Part shown: piece by piece, positions 54,991-64,000 of the stretch
Layout of the letters: each line of letters starts with the position of its first letter
How positions within the stretch are numbered: position 1 is the stretch's first letter
Position numbers and translations under genes: made by a program
Source: Okapia johnstoni
Taxonomy: Eukaryota > Chordata > Mammalia > Artiodactyla > Giraffidae
NCBI GenBank assembly: GCA_024291935.2
Contig: CM044313.1
Coordinates: forward strand, 88,907,001 to 88,971,000
Length of the DNA: 64,000 bases
Direction of reading: 5' to 3'
Notes under the pieces: generated by a model
Told to the model about the DNA's origin: nothing
Seen by the model: only the letters and a program-made list of their open reading frames with translations
Database searches by the model: none

Positions 54991-55860
54991 ACTAAAAATA
55001 GAACAATTCCACTTCTGGGCATGTATCCAAAGAAAACCATAATTCAAAAAGATATACACAGCCCAATGTTCATGACAGCACTTTTTATAATAGCCAAGAC
55101 ATGGTAGCAATCTAAATGTCCATCAAAAGAGGAATAAAGATGTGGTATACATAATAATGGAATATTACTCAGTTATAAAGAATGAAATAATGCCATTGGC
55201 AGCAATATGGATGGACCTAGAGATTATAATACTAAGTGAAGTAAGTCAGAGAAAAATAAATATATGATGTCATCTATACGTGGAATCTAAAAAAATAATG
55301 ATACTAATCAACTTATTTTTAAAACAGAAAGAGACTCCCAGACTTTGAAAACAAACTTATGCTACCAAAGGGGAAATGTTGGGTGGCGGGAGGGATATAT
55401 TAGGAGCTTGGGATTAACACATACAAACTGCTATATGTATAAGCTTCCCTGGTGGCTCAGCAGTAGAGAACCCGTCTGCCAATGCAGGAGATGTAGGAGA
55501 TGCAAGTTCAGTCCCTGGGTCAGAAAGATTCCCTAGAGGAGGGCATGGCAACCCACCCCAGTATTCTTGCCTTAGAGAATCCCCACAGACAGAGGAACCT
55601 TGGCCGGCTACAGTCCATAGTGTCGCACAGAGTTGGACACGACTGAAGCACTACTATATATATAAGATAGATAATCAGTAAGGACCTACTATTAAGCACA
55701 GGGGACTCTACTCGATACCCTATAATAATCTATATGAGAAAAGAATCTGATACAGAATGGACATATGTGTAACTGAATCAGATTGCTGTACATTTGCAAC
55801 TAACACAACATTGTAAATCAACTACACTCTAATATAAGAAGTTTGAAGTGCTATTTAGAC
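54991..55860 (+). mobile_element. Older L1 ORF2 C-terminus/3'-UTR, split by a SINE
   Basis: AAATAGAACAATTCCACTTC, GGGCATGTATCCAAAGAAAA, AATGGAATATTACTCAG and, after the SINE, GCACAGGGGACTCTACTC and CATTTGCAACTAACACAAC. It overlaps in content with the younger L1 immediately upstream, so these are two separate insertions lying in tandem. Confidence 0.88.
55444..55653 (+). mobile_element. Bov-tA SINE
   Basis: CTTCCCTGGTGGCTCAGCAG head and a full Bov-A part. Flanked by CTATATGTATAAG / CTATATATATAAG (55431-55443 and 55654-55666). Confidence 0.95.
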
Positions 55861-56449
55861 TCACATGTAGAGGATTTATTATTGTTATTTTAAAGAATTA
55901 ATAAATAAATGTTTTGAAAAAGAAAAAAAAAAGGTGATATGAGTGAACAAATACATTGGCAATACCAAACACTTAAGCAAAGATCTTGTTTTAGGTCAGT
56001 AATTCAAGTATCAATAGCAAGAAGGATACTTGAATAACATGATGCCTAGTTAAATGATAAAAAGTAAAATGTATTTTATTAGCAAATATCCCAATTAAAT
56101 CTCCTTTATGAAGTGTATGCAGCATGTTCATCGTGACTCTGTCATAGCACAAAGTGGTGTAACTGGGTCAGCAGTGGGCTGGTCAGAAGTGCCCACCTGC
56201 CTATGTGATCCAATGGATGCTACACATGAAAAACAATTTAGATACTGAGATTTGGATGATTTACCTTCTTCAAGGGAGAATTTAATTTTCTCATGTCTCA
56301 TAATAGAGATTTTCAACAGAAAATTTGTAATGGAAGAAATGTTTGCATATGGGTATGGGGAAGCCATTCTGGCTAATACGTAATGTGGCCTGAACTTTAT
56401 GTCAAGAACAGCCTGACTTGTGGCCTGTCAAACATACATTTCACATCTG
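55861..56449. other. Unassigned interval
   Basis: Begins just after the L1 3' end, includes an A-rich run at 55918-55932, then unassigned DNA with a minus-strand open stretch of 79 codons (56367-56128) lacking any recognisable motif. Confidence 0.5.
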
Positions 56450-56765
56450 CTTTAATCATTACAGAATATCCACTCTGAAGGTAAAAATAATGCCTCCTTT
56501 CCGATGAGATCACTGTTAGCATGGCTTCTCAGATAAGGTTCCCCTCCCAAACAGCAGTGTATTGCGACTTGCTGCACACATGCTAAATTGTAACTAAACA
56601 TCTCAGTTGAAACTTGGAAATAATGTACCCCTGTCATGTTCGATGTACACTTTTTGTTCTAATAAGGTATTAATACTGTTGAAAATCATGCTTCTCTGGA
56701 GCACTTTCTTCCTTGGTGGTGGCTGCACTCCCGGAGCTAATCTTGAATAAAGCGCTCCCTCACTC
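56450..56765 (+). repeat. Possible ruminant ERV LTR fragment
   Basis: The end reads CTGCACTCCCGGAGCTAATC, then TTGAATAAAGCGCTCCCTC, with an AATAAA in the position expected of the R-region poly-A signal of a retroviral LTR. A GTACACTTTTTGTTC / TAATAAGGTATTAATAC part lies upstream. The LTR is cut by the SINE that follows and no internal retroviral sequence is visible. Family not identified. Confidence 0.42.
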
Positions 56766-56958
56766 ATTTGTGTCTGATTCTTCGCGAATCCATGACTGTA
56801 GCCTGCCAGGTTCCTTTGTCCATGGGATTCTCCAGGCAATAATACTGGGGGTAGCCATTCCCTGCAGCAAGGGATCTTCCCAACCTAGGGATCAAGCCCA
56901 CGTCTTCTAAGTATGCCAGCCCTGGCAGGAGGACCCTTTACCACTGGCACCACTTGGT
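56766..56958 (-). mobile_element. Bov-tA SINE, diverged
   Basis: Reverse-oriented. The plus strand reads TTGTGTCTGATTCTTCGCG to CCACTGGCACCACTTGG. It carries a small duplication in the tRNA-like head (GCCAGCCCTGGCAGGAGG). Inserted at the end of the LTR-like sequence. Confidence 0.9.
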
Positions 56959-57316
56959 AAGTCTCTCTTCTGTTTCTTTGTATAGAGTCTTTACTGAATA
57001 TTTGTGTGAACATTACAATATCTAAAAGAGATTCGGTATCTCAAAACAACTCAAATGGAAATGTAGAATTTAAAATGAAATTAGGAGTTCAATATATCCT
57101 TTTAAAAACAGGCTAGATCCAACATAAGATTATTGGACTGGGTACATCCAGAATTAAAAGGAAAGAACATTGATAGTGCTGAATAAAGGGGATGGGGTAA
57201 GAAATGTGTGAGAAGCATAAAAACTATCATATATATATCATTTAAGTAGAAATATTTTGAGAAATGTTAGCTAAATATTTTATAAAACTCATGATGGACA
57301 TTAACCCCCAGATTTA
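56959..57316. other. Unassigned interval
   Basis: AT-rich, nothing recognised. Left flank of the next BovB. Confidence 0.5.
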
Positions 57317-57324
57317 TGAAGTAT

Positions 57325-59247
57325 CATGCCCAAGAAAAAGAAATGCAAAAAGGCAAAATGATTGTCTAAGGAGGCCTTACAAATAGCTGGGAAAAGAAGA
57401 GGAGCAAAAGGCAAAGGAGAAAAGGAAAGATATACCCATCTGAATGCAGAGTTCTAAAGAATAGCAAGGAGAGATAAGAAAGCCTTCCTCAGTGATCAGT
57501 GCAAAGAAATACAGGAAAACAATAGAATGGGAAAGACTAGAGATATCTTCAAGAAAATTAAGAGATACCATGGAAACATTTCATGCAAAGATGAGCTCAA
57601 TAAATGACAGGAATGATATGGACCTAACTGAAGCAGAAGATATTAAAAAGAGGTGGCAAAAATACACAGAAGAACTATAAAAAAAGATCTTCATGACCCA
57701 GACAACCACGATGGTGTGATCATTCACCTAGAGCTAGACATCTTGGAATGTGAAGTCAAGTGGTCCTTAGGAAGCATCGCTATGAACAAAGCTAGCAGAG
57801 ATGATGGAACTCCAGCTGAGCTATTTCAAATCCTAAAAGAAGATGCTGTGAAAGTGCTGTACTCAATATGCTAGTAAATTTGCAAAACTCAGCAGTAGCC
57901 ATAGGACTGGAAAAGGTCAGTTTTCATTCCAATTCCAAAGAAAGGCAATGCCAAAGAATGTTCATACTACTGAACAATTGTATTCATTTCGCACACTAGC
58001 AAAGTAATGCTCAAAGTTCTCCAAGCTAGGTTTCAAAGGTATGTGAACCAAGAGCTTCCAGATGTTCAAGCTGGATTTAGAAAAGGCAGATGAACCAGAG
58101 ATCAAATTGCCAACATTCATCGGATTATAGAAAAAGCAAGAGAATTCCAGAAAAAACATACACTTCTGTTTTACTGATTATGCCAAAGCCTTTGGCTGTG
58201 TGTATCTTTAAAAACTGGAAAATTCTTAAAGAGATGGAAATACCAGACCACCTTATCTGCATCCTGAGAAATCTGTATTCAAGTCAGGAAGAAACAGTTA
58301 GAACTGGACTTCGAACAATGGACTGGCTCCAAATTGGGAAAGGCGTGTGTCAAAACTGCATACTGTCACCCTGATTATTCAACTTGTATGCAGAGTGTAT
58401 CATGCAAAATGCTGGGCTGGATGAAGCAGAAGTTGGAATCAAGATTGCGGGGAGAAATATCGGGAACCTCAGATATGCAGATGACATCATTCTTACCGCA
58501 CAAAGTAAAGAGGAACTAAAGAGCCTCTTGATGAAGGTGAAAGAAGAGAGTGAAAAAGCTGGCTTAAAACTCAGCATTCAAAAAACTAAGATCATGGCAT
58601 CCGGTCCCATTACCTCATTGCAAATAAATGGGGAAACAATGGAAACAGTGACAGACATTATTTTCTTGGGGTCCAAAATCACTCAGATGGTGACTGCAGC
58701 CATGAAATTAAAAGACACTTGCTCCTTGGAAGAACAGCTATGACCAACCTAGACAGCATATTAAAGAGCAGAGACATTACTTTGCCGCAGAAGGTCTGTC
58801 TAATCAATGCTATGGTTTTTCCAGTGGTCATGTATGGATGTAAGAGTTGGACCATAAAGAAAGCTGAGCACTGAATAATTGATGCTTTTGGACTGTGGTG
58901 TTGGAGAAGACTCTTGAGAGTCCCTTGGACTGCAAGGAAATCAAACTAGTCTCTCTTAAAGTAAATCAATCCTGAATATTCATTGGTAGTACTGATGCTG
59001 AAGCTGAAGCTCCAATACTTTGGCCACCTGATGAAAAGAACTGACTCATTAGAAAAGGTCCTGATGCTGGAGAAGATTGAAGGCAGGAGGAGAAGGGGAC
59101 GACAGAGGATGAGATGGTTGGATGGCGTCACCGACTTGACGGACATGAGTTTGAGCAGGCTCAGGGAGTTGGTGATGGGCAGGGAAGCCTGGCATGCTGC
59201 CATCCATGGGTCACAGAGTCAGATATGACTGAGGAACTGAACTGAAT
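57325..59247 (+). mobile_element. BovB LINE, 5'-truncated, longest single plus-strand copy
   Basis: Starts in the linker (CCCAAGAAAAAGAAATGC) and reaches the tail GAACTGAACTGAATTCC. Pre-RT landmark DLTEAEDIKKRWQKY is at about 57618-57663. The RT follows in several frames: EILKEMEIPDHLICILRNLY-like fingers, then NLYAECIMQNAGL-like text, and an intact YADD box at 58474-58485 inside an open piece of 119 codons (58384-58743). The QGCILSPC motif is altered (QNCILSP) and the next codon is a stop. The C-terminal region is open for 81 codons to the end. TGAAGTA at 57317-57323 and 59251-59257 may be the duplication. Confidence 0.94.
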
Positions 59248-59274
59248 TCCTGAAGTAAAATAAAAATTTATGCT

Positions 59275-59394
59275 GTTTAGTTGTTAAATCGTGTCTGACT
59301 CTTTTGCAACCCAATGGACTGTAGCCCACCAGGTTTCTTTATCCATGGGATTTCCCAGGGTAGAATAATGGAGTGGGTTGTCATTTTCTTCTCC
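59275..59394 (-). mobile_element. Bov-A monomer
   Basis: Reverse-oriented single unit (plus strand GTTAAATCGTGTCTGACTC to GTCATTTTCTTCTCC), without a tRNA-like head. 28 bp downstream of the BovB tail. Confidence 0.9.
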
Positions 59395-59741
59395 AAAAAA
59401 TGTATAAGAATTATTAAAAAGAAAATCACACATAAGCATATCTTAATATAGCTGCTGAAATTGAAAAATACTTGTATGAGAAACAGGTTTTTAAACTTTG
59501 GACATGGAAAATGTGAGATTAGAAAGACATAAAACCTACTAATATGTCATGAAAATAACAGTCAAATAAATCTTTGTTTATATACTGATATTTGACAGAG
59601 CAGCCTCTAGATTAAAAAAAAAATTGCTAGTGTTAAAGAGGTTTGAAGTGTATTTACACTTAATTTTGTGATATAATGTATCTACAATAGTGCCAAATAT
59701 GGTAGAAATTCATATTTGCTGTTTCTAAGCCTGAGCATAAT
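59395..59741. other. AT-rich unassigned interval
   Basis: Nothing recognised. Confidence 0.5.
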
Positions 59742-59943
59742 GTATGAAAGTTGCTCAGCCATATCGGACTCTTTGGGATCCCATGGACTGTAGTCTGCCA
59801 GGCTCCTCTGTCCATGGAATTCTCCAGGCAGGAATAGTGGCGTGGGTTGCCATTCACTTCTTTGGGGGATCTTCCAGAACCAGGGATTGAACCCGTGTCT
59901 CCTGCAATGCAAGCAAATTCTTTATCCTCTAAGTCACCAAAAT
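59742..59943 (-). mobile_element. Bov-tA SINE
   Basis: Reverse-oriented complete unit (plus strand GAAAGTTGCTCAGCCATATC to CCTCTAAGTCACCAAAAT). Confidence 0.94.
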
Positions 59944-59973
59944 AAAATTCATATCGCTTTGTGGGTATATTCA

Positions 59974-60752
59974 GTTTCTTTTGTTGTTGTTCATTGGCTA
60001 AGTCATGTCTCACTCTTTGAGACACCATGGACTGTAGCAGGCCAGGCTTCCCTGTTCTTCACTGTCTCCTGGAGGTTGCTCAAACTCATGTTCATGAAGT
60101 CGACGATGCCATCCAATCATCTCATTCTCTGTTGCCCCCTTTTCCTCCTGCCCTCAATCTTTCCCAGCATCAAGGTCTTTTCCAATGAGTCGGCTCTTCT
60201 CATCAGGTGGCCAAAGTATTGGAGCTTCAGTTTCAGCATCAGTCCTTCCAATGAATATTCAGGAATGATTTCCTTTAGTATTGACTGGATTGATCTCCTT
60301 GCAGTCCAAGGGACTCTCAAGAGTCTTTTCCAGCACCACAGTTTGAAAGTATCAATTCTTCAGCACTCAGCCTTCTTTATGGTCCAACTCTCACATCCAT
60401 ACATTACTAGAAAAACCAAAGCTTTGACTATATGGACCTTTGTCAGAAAAGTGATGTCTCTGCTTTTTAATATGCTGTCTAGGTTTTTCATAGCTGTTCT
60501 TCCAAGGAGCAAGTGTCTTTTAACTTCTTGGCTGTAGTCATTGTCCTGCAGTGATTTTGGTGCCCAAGAAAATAGAATCTGCCACTGTTCAGGCTGTATC
60601 TCCATCTATTTGGCATGAAGTTATGGGCTCGGATTCCACAATTGTGGTTTTTTGAATGTTGAGTTTTAAGTCAGATTTTTCACTCTCCTCTTTCAACCTT
60701 TTCAAGAGGCTCTTTAGTTCATCCTTACTTTATGTCATTAGAACATCGTTTT
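59974..60752 (-). mobile_element. BovB LINE 3' copy
   Basis: Minus-strand C-terminal half of BovB, from just after the RT box to the tail. Open piece [17 protein letters not shown] near the end, with several frameshifts. TATATTCA at 59966-59973 and 60753-60760 is a plausible target-site duplication. Confidence 0.94.
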
Positions 60753-60760
60753 TATATTCA

Positions 60761-61799
60761 AGATTTAAAATCATGTATAAAATTGATAACTTTAATCAAA
60801 TTTCATTATCCCTGTACTTTTGTAAATATATGACTAACTAAAAAATTTTAAATAATTTCTAATTTTTGTCATTTTGATTTGAATGTAATATTTATTATTC
60901 AGTAAATATTTATAAATATAGAAGAAGAGAAGAAATGTCTATACCTTCTATAACCTCACTATATTTATGAATGTATTAATATTTCTCTAGGCTTGAGAAA
61001 ATGCAATAAATCTTCTATACCAGGACTATTCGCATTTCTATTCCAAGTAAATAAGATATTTGAATGGGTATCATGAAGCAGCTTCCAAAGGCAGAATAGG
61101 ACAATAGCAGAAACATTACTGGGAACCAGAAATCAATTTGGTGTCAGAGGAATATTTTGCTGCCCTAACCTGAATCACAGAATATTATAGCTACACTGGT
61201 GATATCTATATTTTTACAGACTCCAGCACTTTTAATTTTCCTCTTCCTGAACATGTTGAGTATTTTAGAAAAAACTCAAATTTCTTTATTTGTTTTCATA
61301 TCTAAAAAAGTATTGCTGTTGCTGTATGTCAAGTACTTCATATTTTGTAAGTATATAATAGGTTATACCATCTGTTTAACCATAAGATTAAATAAAAATA
61401 ACATATCATGGGAAGCACATACAAAAATTTAAAGTATTATCAATTTCATATTTATAATTAAAAGAACTACTTTCATTCAGCAAATGAGCTTATCATCTAG
61501 TAATTTAAATAAAAATATAGTATACAATGTCTCAGAAACAATTTGAAGAATTCTCTGTAATCTTTTATTATTTTATAACATTTGAGTAAAACTCCTGCTA
61601 TAATTATTATTACATATTAAACCATTAAAGAAGAATTTCTTTCTCTAATGTTGCTTCAGTATTTTCTTATTTTTGCTTTGCATTTATTTCTAGAAATAAT
61701 ATTTACATTTATCTTTTAATTTTAGATAATTTTGTGGTTCAAAAGTTAAATTTTAGGTCACTAAGAAATTTTAAAGGGATTATGAAAATTTTTTATATA
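60761..61799. other. AT-rich unassigned interval
   Basis: One of the most AT-rich stretches of the window. No gene or named repeat seen. Confidence 0.5.
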
Positions 61800-62169
61800 A
61801 ATCATTGCAATTTATTAAAAGGACAGGTTTTTAAGTATTATTATGATATAAATCATAGCCATAAAATTCACCTGTTTAATATTTATTATTAAATTTTTTT
61901 TTTTAGTATGTTGGCAAAGTTGTGAATATACCACCACAATCTAATTCTGGAATATTTCATCAGCCCCACAAAAAAGCTCTGTAAACATTCCCATTCTATC
62001 TCACCCAACTTAAGCCCATCTTCAGCTCTAGGCAACCACTAATATACTTTATAGAATTGCATATTTTGAATATCTCATAAGAATGGAATCATATATGGCC
62101 CTTTGTGCCTAACTTCTTCCACTTAGCATAGTATTTCAAGCGTGCATCAGTACTTGTTTCTTTTTAAAT

Positions 62170-62405
62170 AGGGGTATAGGTGCTTCACAATGTTGTACAA
62201 GAAAGTGAACTAGCTATATGCACACATATACCCCTCCCTCGCGGTCCTTCCTCCCACCTTCCCACCTCACCTGTCTAGGTCACCACAGAACACCGAGCTG
62301 AGTTCCCTGTGCCATTCAGCAGGTTCCCACTAGTTATCTGTTTTAAACATGGCAGTGCACATATGCTAATCCCAATGTCCCAATCCATCCCTCCTCCCCT
62401 CCCCA
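62170..62405 (-). mobile_element. Younger L1 3' end, antisense
   Basis: The plus strand reads GCTTCACAATGTTGTACAAG, GAACTAGCTATATGCACAC, CACAGAACACCGAGCTGAG and CATTCAGCAGGTTCCCAC, the reverse of an artiodactyl L1 3'-UTR. A 5'-truncated tail inserted in the older L1. Confidence 0.82.
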
Positions 62406-62463
62406 TGTCTCTTATGCCTCCTGCATTGGCAGGTGGGTTCTCTACCACAAACACCATCTGGGA
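62406..62463 (-). mobile_element. Bov-tA tRNA-like head fragment
   Basis: GCCTCCTGCATTGGCAGGTGG to CACCATCTGGGAAACC on the plus strand: only the tRNA-derived head, reversed. Confidence 0.85.
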
Positions 62464-62478
62464 AACCATAATATAAAT

Positions 62479-62576
62479 TGTTGCTGTTGTTGTTCAGTCA
62501 CTCAGTCATGTTCAACCCTGTGATGCCACGGACTGTAGCTTCCCGCTTCCCCGTCCTTTCACTATCTCCTGGAGAC
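62479..62576 (-). mobile_element. BovB 3'-end fragment
   Basis: TTGTTGTTCAGTCACTCAG to TTTCACTATCTCCTGGAG on the plus strand: the last ~95 bp of BovB, reversed, with a short internal deletion. Confidence 0.88.
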
Positions 62577-63304
62577 TGTTTTCTTTGTTGTGCAGATTTT
62601 TAGTTTTTTTTTTTTTTTTTTTTGCTTTTGTTGTCTGTGCTTTTGGAGTTATACCCAAAAAAATTCACCAGATTCGTGTCAAGAAAATTTCTCTCCATAT
62701 CTTCTTTCAGCAGTTTAACTGTTTCAGGTATCATGTTTACATCTTTAATCCATTTTGAGTTGACTTTTGTATATGGTATGAGACAAGGGCTTAGTTTCAG
62801 TCTCTCCATGTAGATACCCAGTTTTTCCAACATAATTTATTGAAAAGGTAATATTTCCCTATTGTATGCTCTTGGATACAATTCTGAAAATAAGATAATC
62901 ATACATTTATGGATTTATTTCTGAGGTCCCTATTTTGTTCACCTGGTCTATATGTCTCTTTTTACATCAGTCTATACTGTTTTGCTTGCTGTAACTTATT
63001 TTGAAGTCAGGAAGTGTGATGCTGTGACTTTGCTCTTCCTGCTCAACATTGCTTGAGGACTTCAGGGCTTTTGTGGCTACATATGATTTTTAGGATTGTA
63101 TTTTTTTTTTTATTCTGTAAAGAGACTTTGATAGATATTGCATTGAACCTGTAGATCATTTTGGGTAGTGTAGACATTTTGACAATATTAATTCTTCCAT
63201 GATTGTGGGTTGTCTTTCCACTTATCTGTGTCTCCTTTAAATTTCTTCATTAATATTTTATGATTTTCAGTGAACGATGTTTATGGTCAGGTTTATTCCT
63301 AAGT

Positions 63305-63526
63305 GAAAGTGTTAGTCACTCAGTCATGTCCCACTCTTTGCAACCCCATGGACTAAAGCCTGCCAGGCTCCTCTGTCCATGGAATTCTCCAGGCAAAAAT
63401 ACTGGAGTGGGTAGCCATTCCCTTCTCCAGGGGACTTCCCGACCCAGGGATTGAATCCATGTCTCCTGCACTACAGGCAGATTCTTTACTTTATTTACTT
63501 TCTGAGCCACTAGGGAAGCCCAAGTG
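63305..63526 (-). mobile_element. Bov-tA SINE
   Basis: Complete reverse-oriented unit (plus strand GAAAGTGTTAGTCACTCAG to GAGCCACTAGGGAAGCCC), flanked by TTCCTAAGT (63296-63304 and 63527-63535) in the antisense L1. Confidence 0.97.
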
Positions 63527-63904
63527 TTCCTAAGTATTCTGTTCATTATTTTCCTATTTTGAATGGGATTTTTTCTTAAATTATTTTTTGGATAGTTCAC
63601 TGCATGTATGTAGAAAAATGACTAGTTTTTGTTAATTGTGATCCTGCAATATTTATAAATCCATTTCTTATTTCTAGCAGTTATCCTGTTGTGTCTAGGA
63701 TTTTCTACATCTCTCTGAAAACACAGGCAATTTTACTTCTTCCCTTCTTGAGTTGGATGCTTTTTTATCATCGTTGTTGTTTAATTAATCTTTTTAAGAA
63801 ATTCGGTACTACTTAAAAAGAAGTTGCAACAGTGGGCAACCTTGCCTTGTACTATCTTAAAGGAAAAGCTTGTCTTTTTCCTCATTGATTATGAAGTTGT
63901 GTGA

Positions 63905-64000
63905 GCCCGTGCTCAGTCCCTTCAGATGTGTTCAACTCTTTGCGACCCTATAGATTGTAGCCCACCAGGCTCCTCTGTCCATGGGGATTCTCCAGGCAAA
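63905..64000 (-). mobile_element. Bov-tA or Bov-A SINE, cut by the window end
   Basis: The plus strand reads GTGCTCAGTCCCTTCAGATG through CCCACCAGGCTCCTCTGTCC to the end of the window. The Bov-A part is reversed; whether a tRNA-like head follows cannot be seen. Confidence 0.92.

Larger units (their letters stand above)
61800..63904 (-). mobile_element. Old L1 ORF2, antisense, with several insertions
   Basis: Plus-strand text in reverse L1 order: CCACCACAATCTAATTCTGG and CATAAGAATGGAATCATAT (61900-62165); then after insertions GTTGTCTGTGCTTTTGGAG, AATCCATTTTGAGTTGACTT, CCAGTTTTTCCAACATAAT, CAGGAAGTGTGATGCTGTGA, GGCAATTTTACTTCTTCCC and CTTGTCTTTTTCCTC (62577-63904). It spans the RT region and the ORF2 C-terminus with many stops. 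A run of about 20 T at 62603-62622 replaces part of the usual text. Confidence 0.88.

Overview
The window is ruminant, almost certainly bovid, nuclear DNA. The evidence is the repeat content: about 15 pieces of the RTE-type LINE BovB (Bov-B), about 27 SINEs of the Bov-A / Bov-tA / Bov-A2 group whose tails derive from BovB, a CHR-type tRNA SINE, and L1 tails of the artiodactyl/bovine type, all over an older mammalian layer (MLT1 and MLT2 LTRs, an ERVL internal region, MIR, Tigger, L1M). I cannot tell cattle from sheep, goat or antelope. I found no host protein-coding gene, no functional tRNA/rRNA/ncRNA gene, no CRISPR array and no operon-like structure. This is an AT-rich, gene-poor intergenic or intronic stretch, and every long open reading frame in it lies in a transposon.

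Layout: 1-4.5 kb is an old ERVL element (LTR, tRNA-primer site, decayed gag/pol) carrying three later insertions. 4.6-20.6 kb is scattered MLT1/MLT2 LTRs, MIR, Tigger, SINEs and two BovB pieces. 21.6-26 kb is a complex BovB locus with an inverted 5' segment and a BovB-BovB junction. 27.1-36 kb is a dense BovB cluster with nested and antiparallel insertions. 36-42.5 kb is mostly unassigned AT-rich DNA with SINEs, L1 tails and one GC-richer unassigned block. 42.5-43.6 kb holds the best-preserved BovB reading frame. 45-51 kb is largely unassigned with old L1. 51-56 kb is L1 of several ages plus one probable processed pseudogene. 57-64 kb is BovB, SINEs and an antisense L1.

The elements relate as one retrotransposition ecology. 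BovB encodes an AP-endonuclease plus reverse transcriptase; Bov-A and Bov-tA share its 3' end and are taken to be mobilised by it. Target-site duplications of 7-13 bp that I could read around many SINEs and several BovB copies order the insertions: ERVL, MLT and L1M first, then BovB, then Bov-tA/Bov-A2. All BovB and L1 copies are truncated, frameshifted or missing a catalytic residue, so none looks autonomous.

The most interesting items are structural: a BovB copy whose whole 5' part is inverted (twin-priming-like), a BovB nested in BovB that creates a chimeric 289-codon frame, a 351-codon BovB frame whose YADD box has become YAND, a 27-bp templated filler inside an L1, and an unidentified GC-rich processed-pseudogene-like insert in an old L1. 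I found no convincing undescribed biological system. Family names rest on recalled consensus features, not on a database search, and borders are good to roughly 10-20 bases unless a target-site duplication fixes them.
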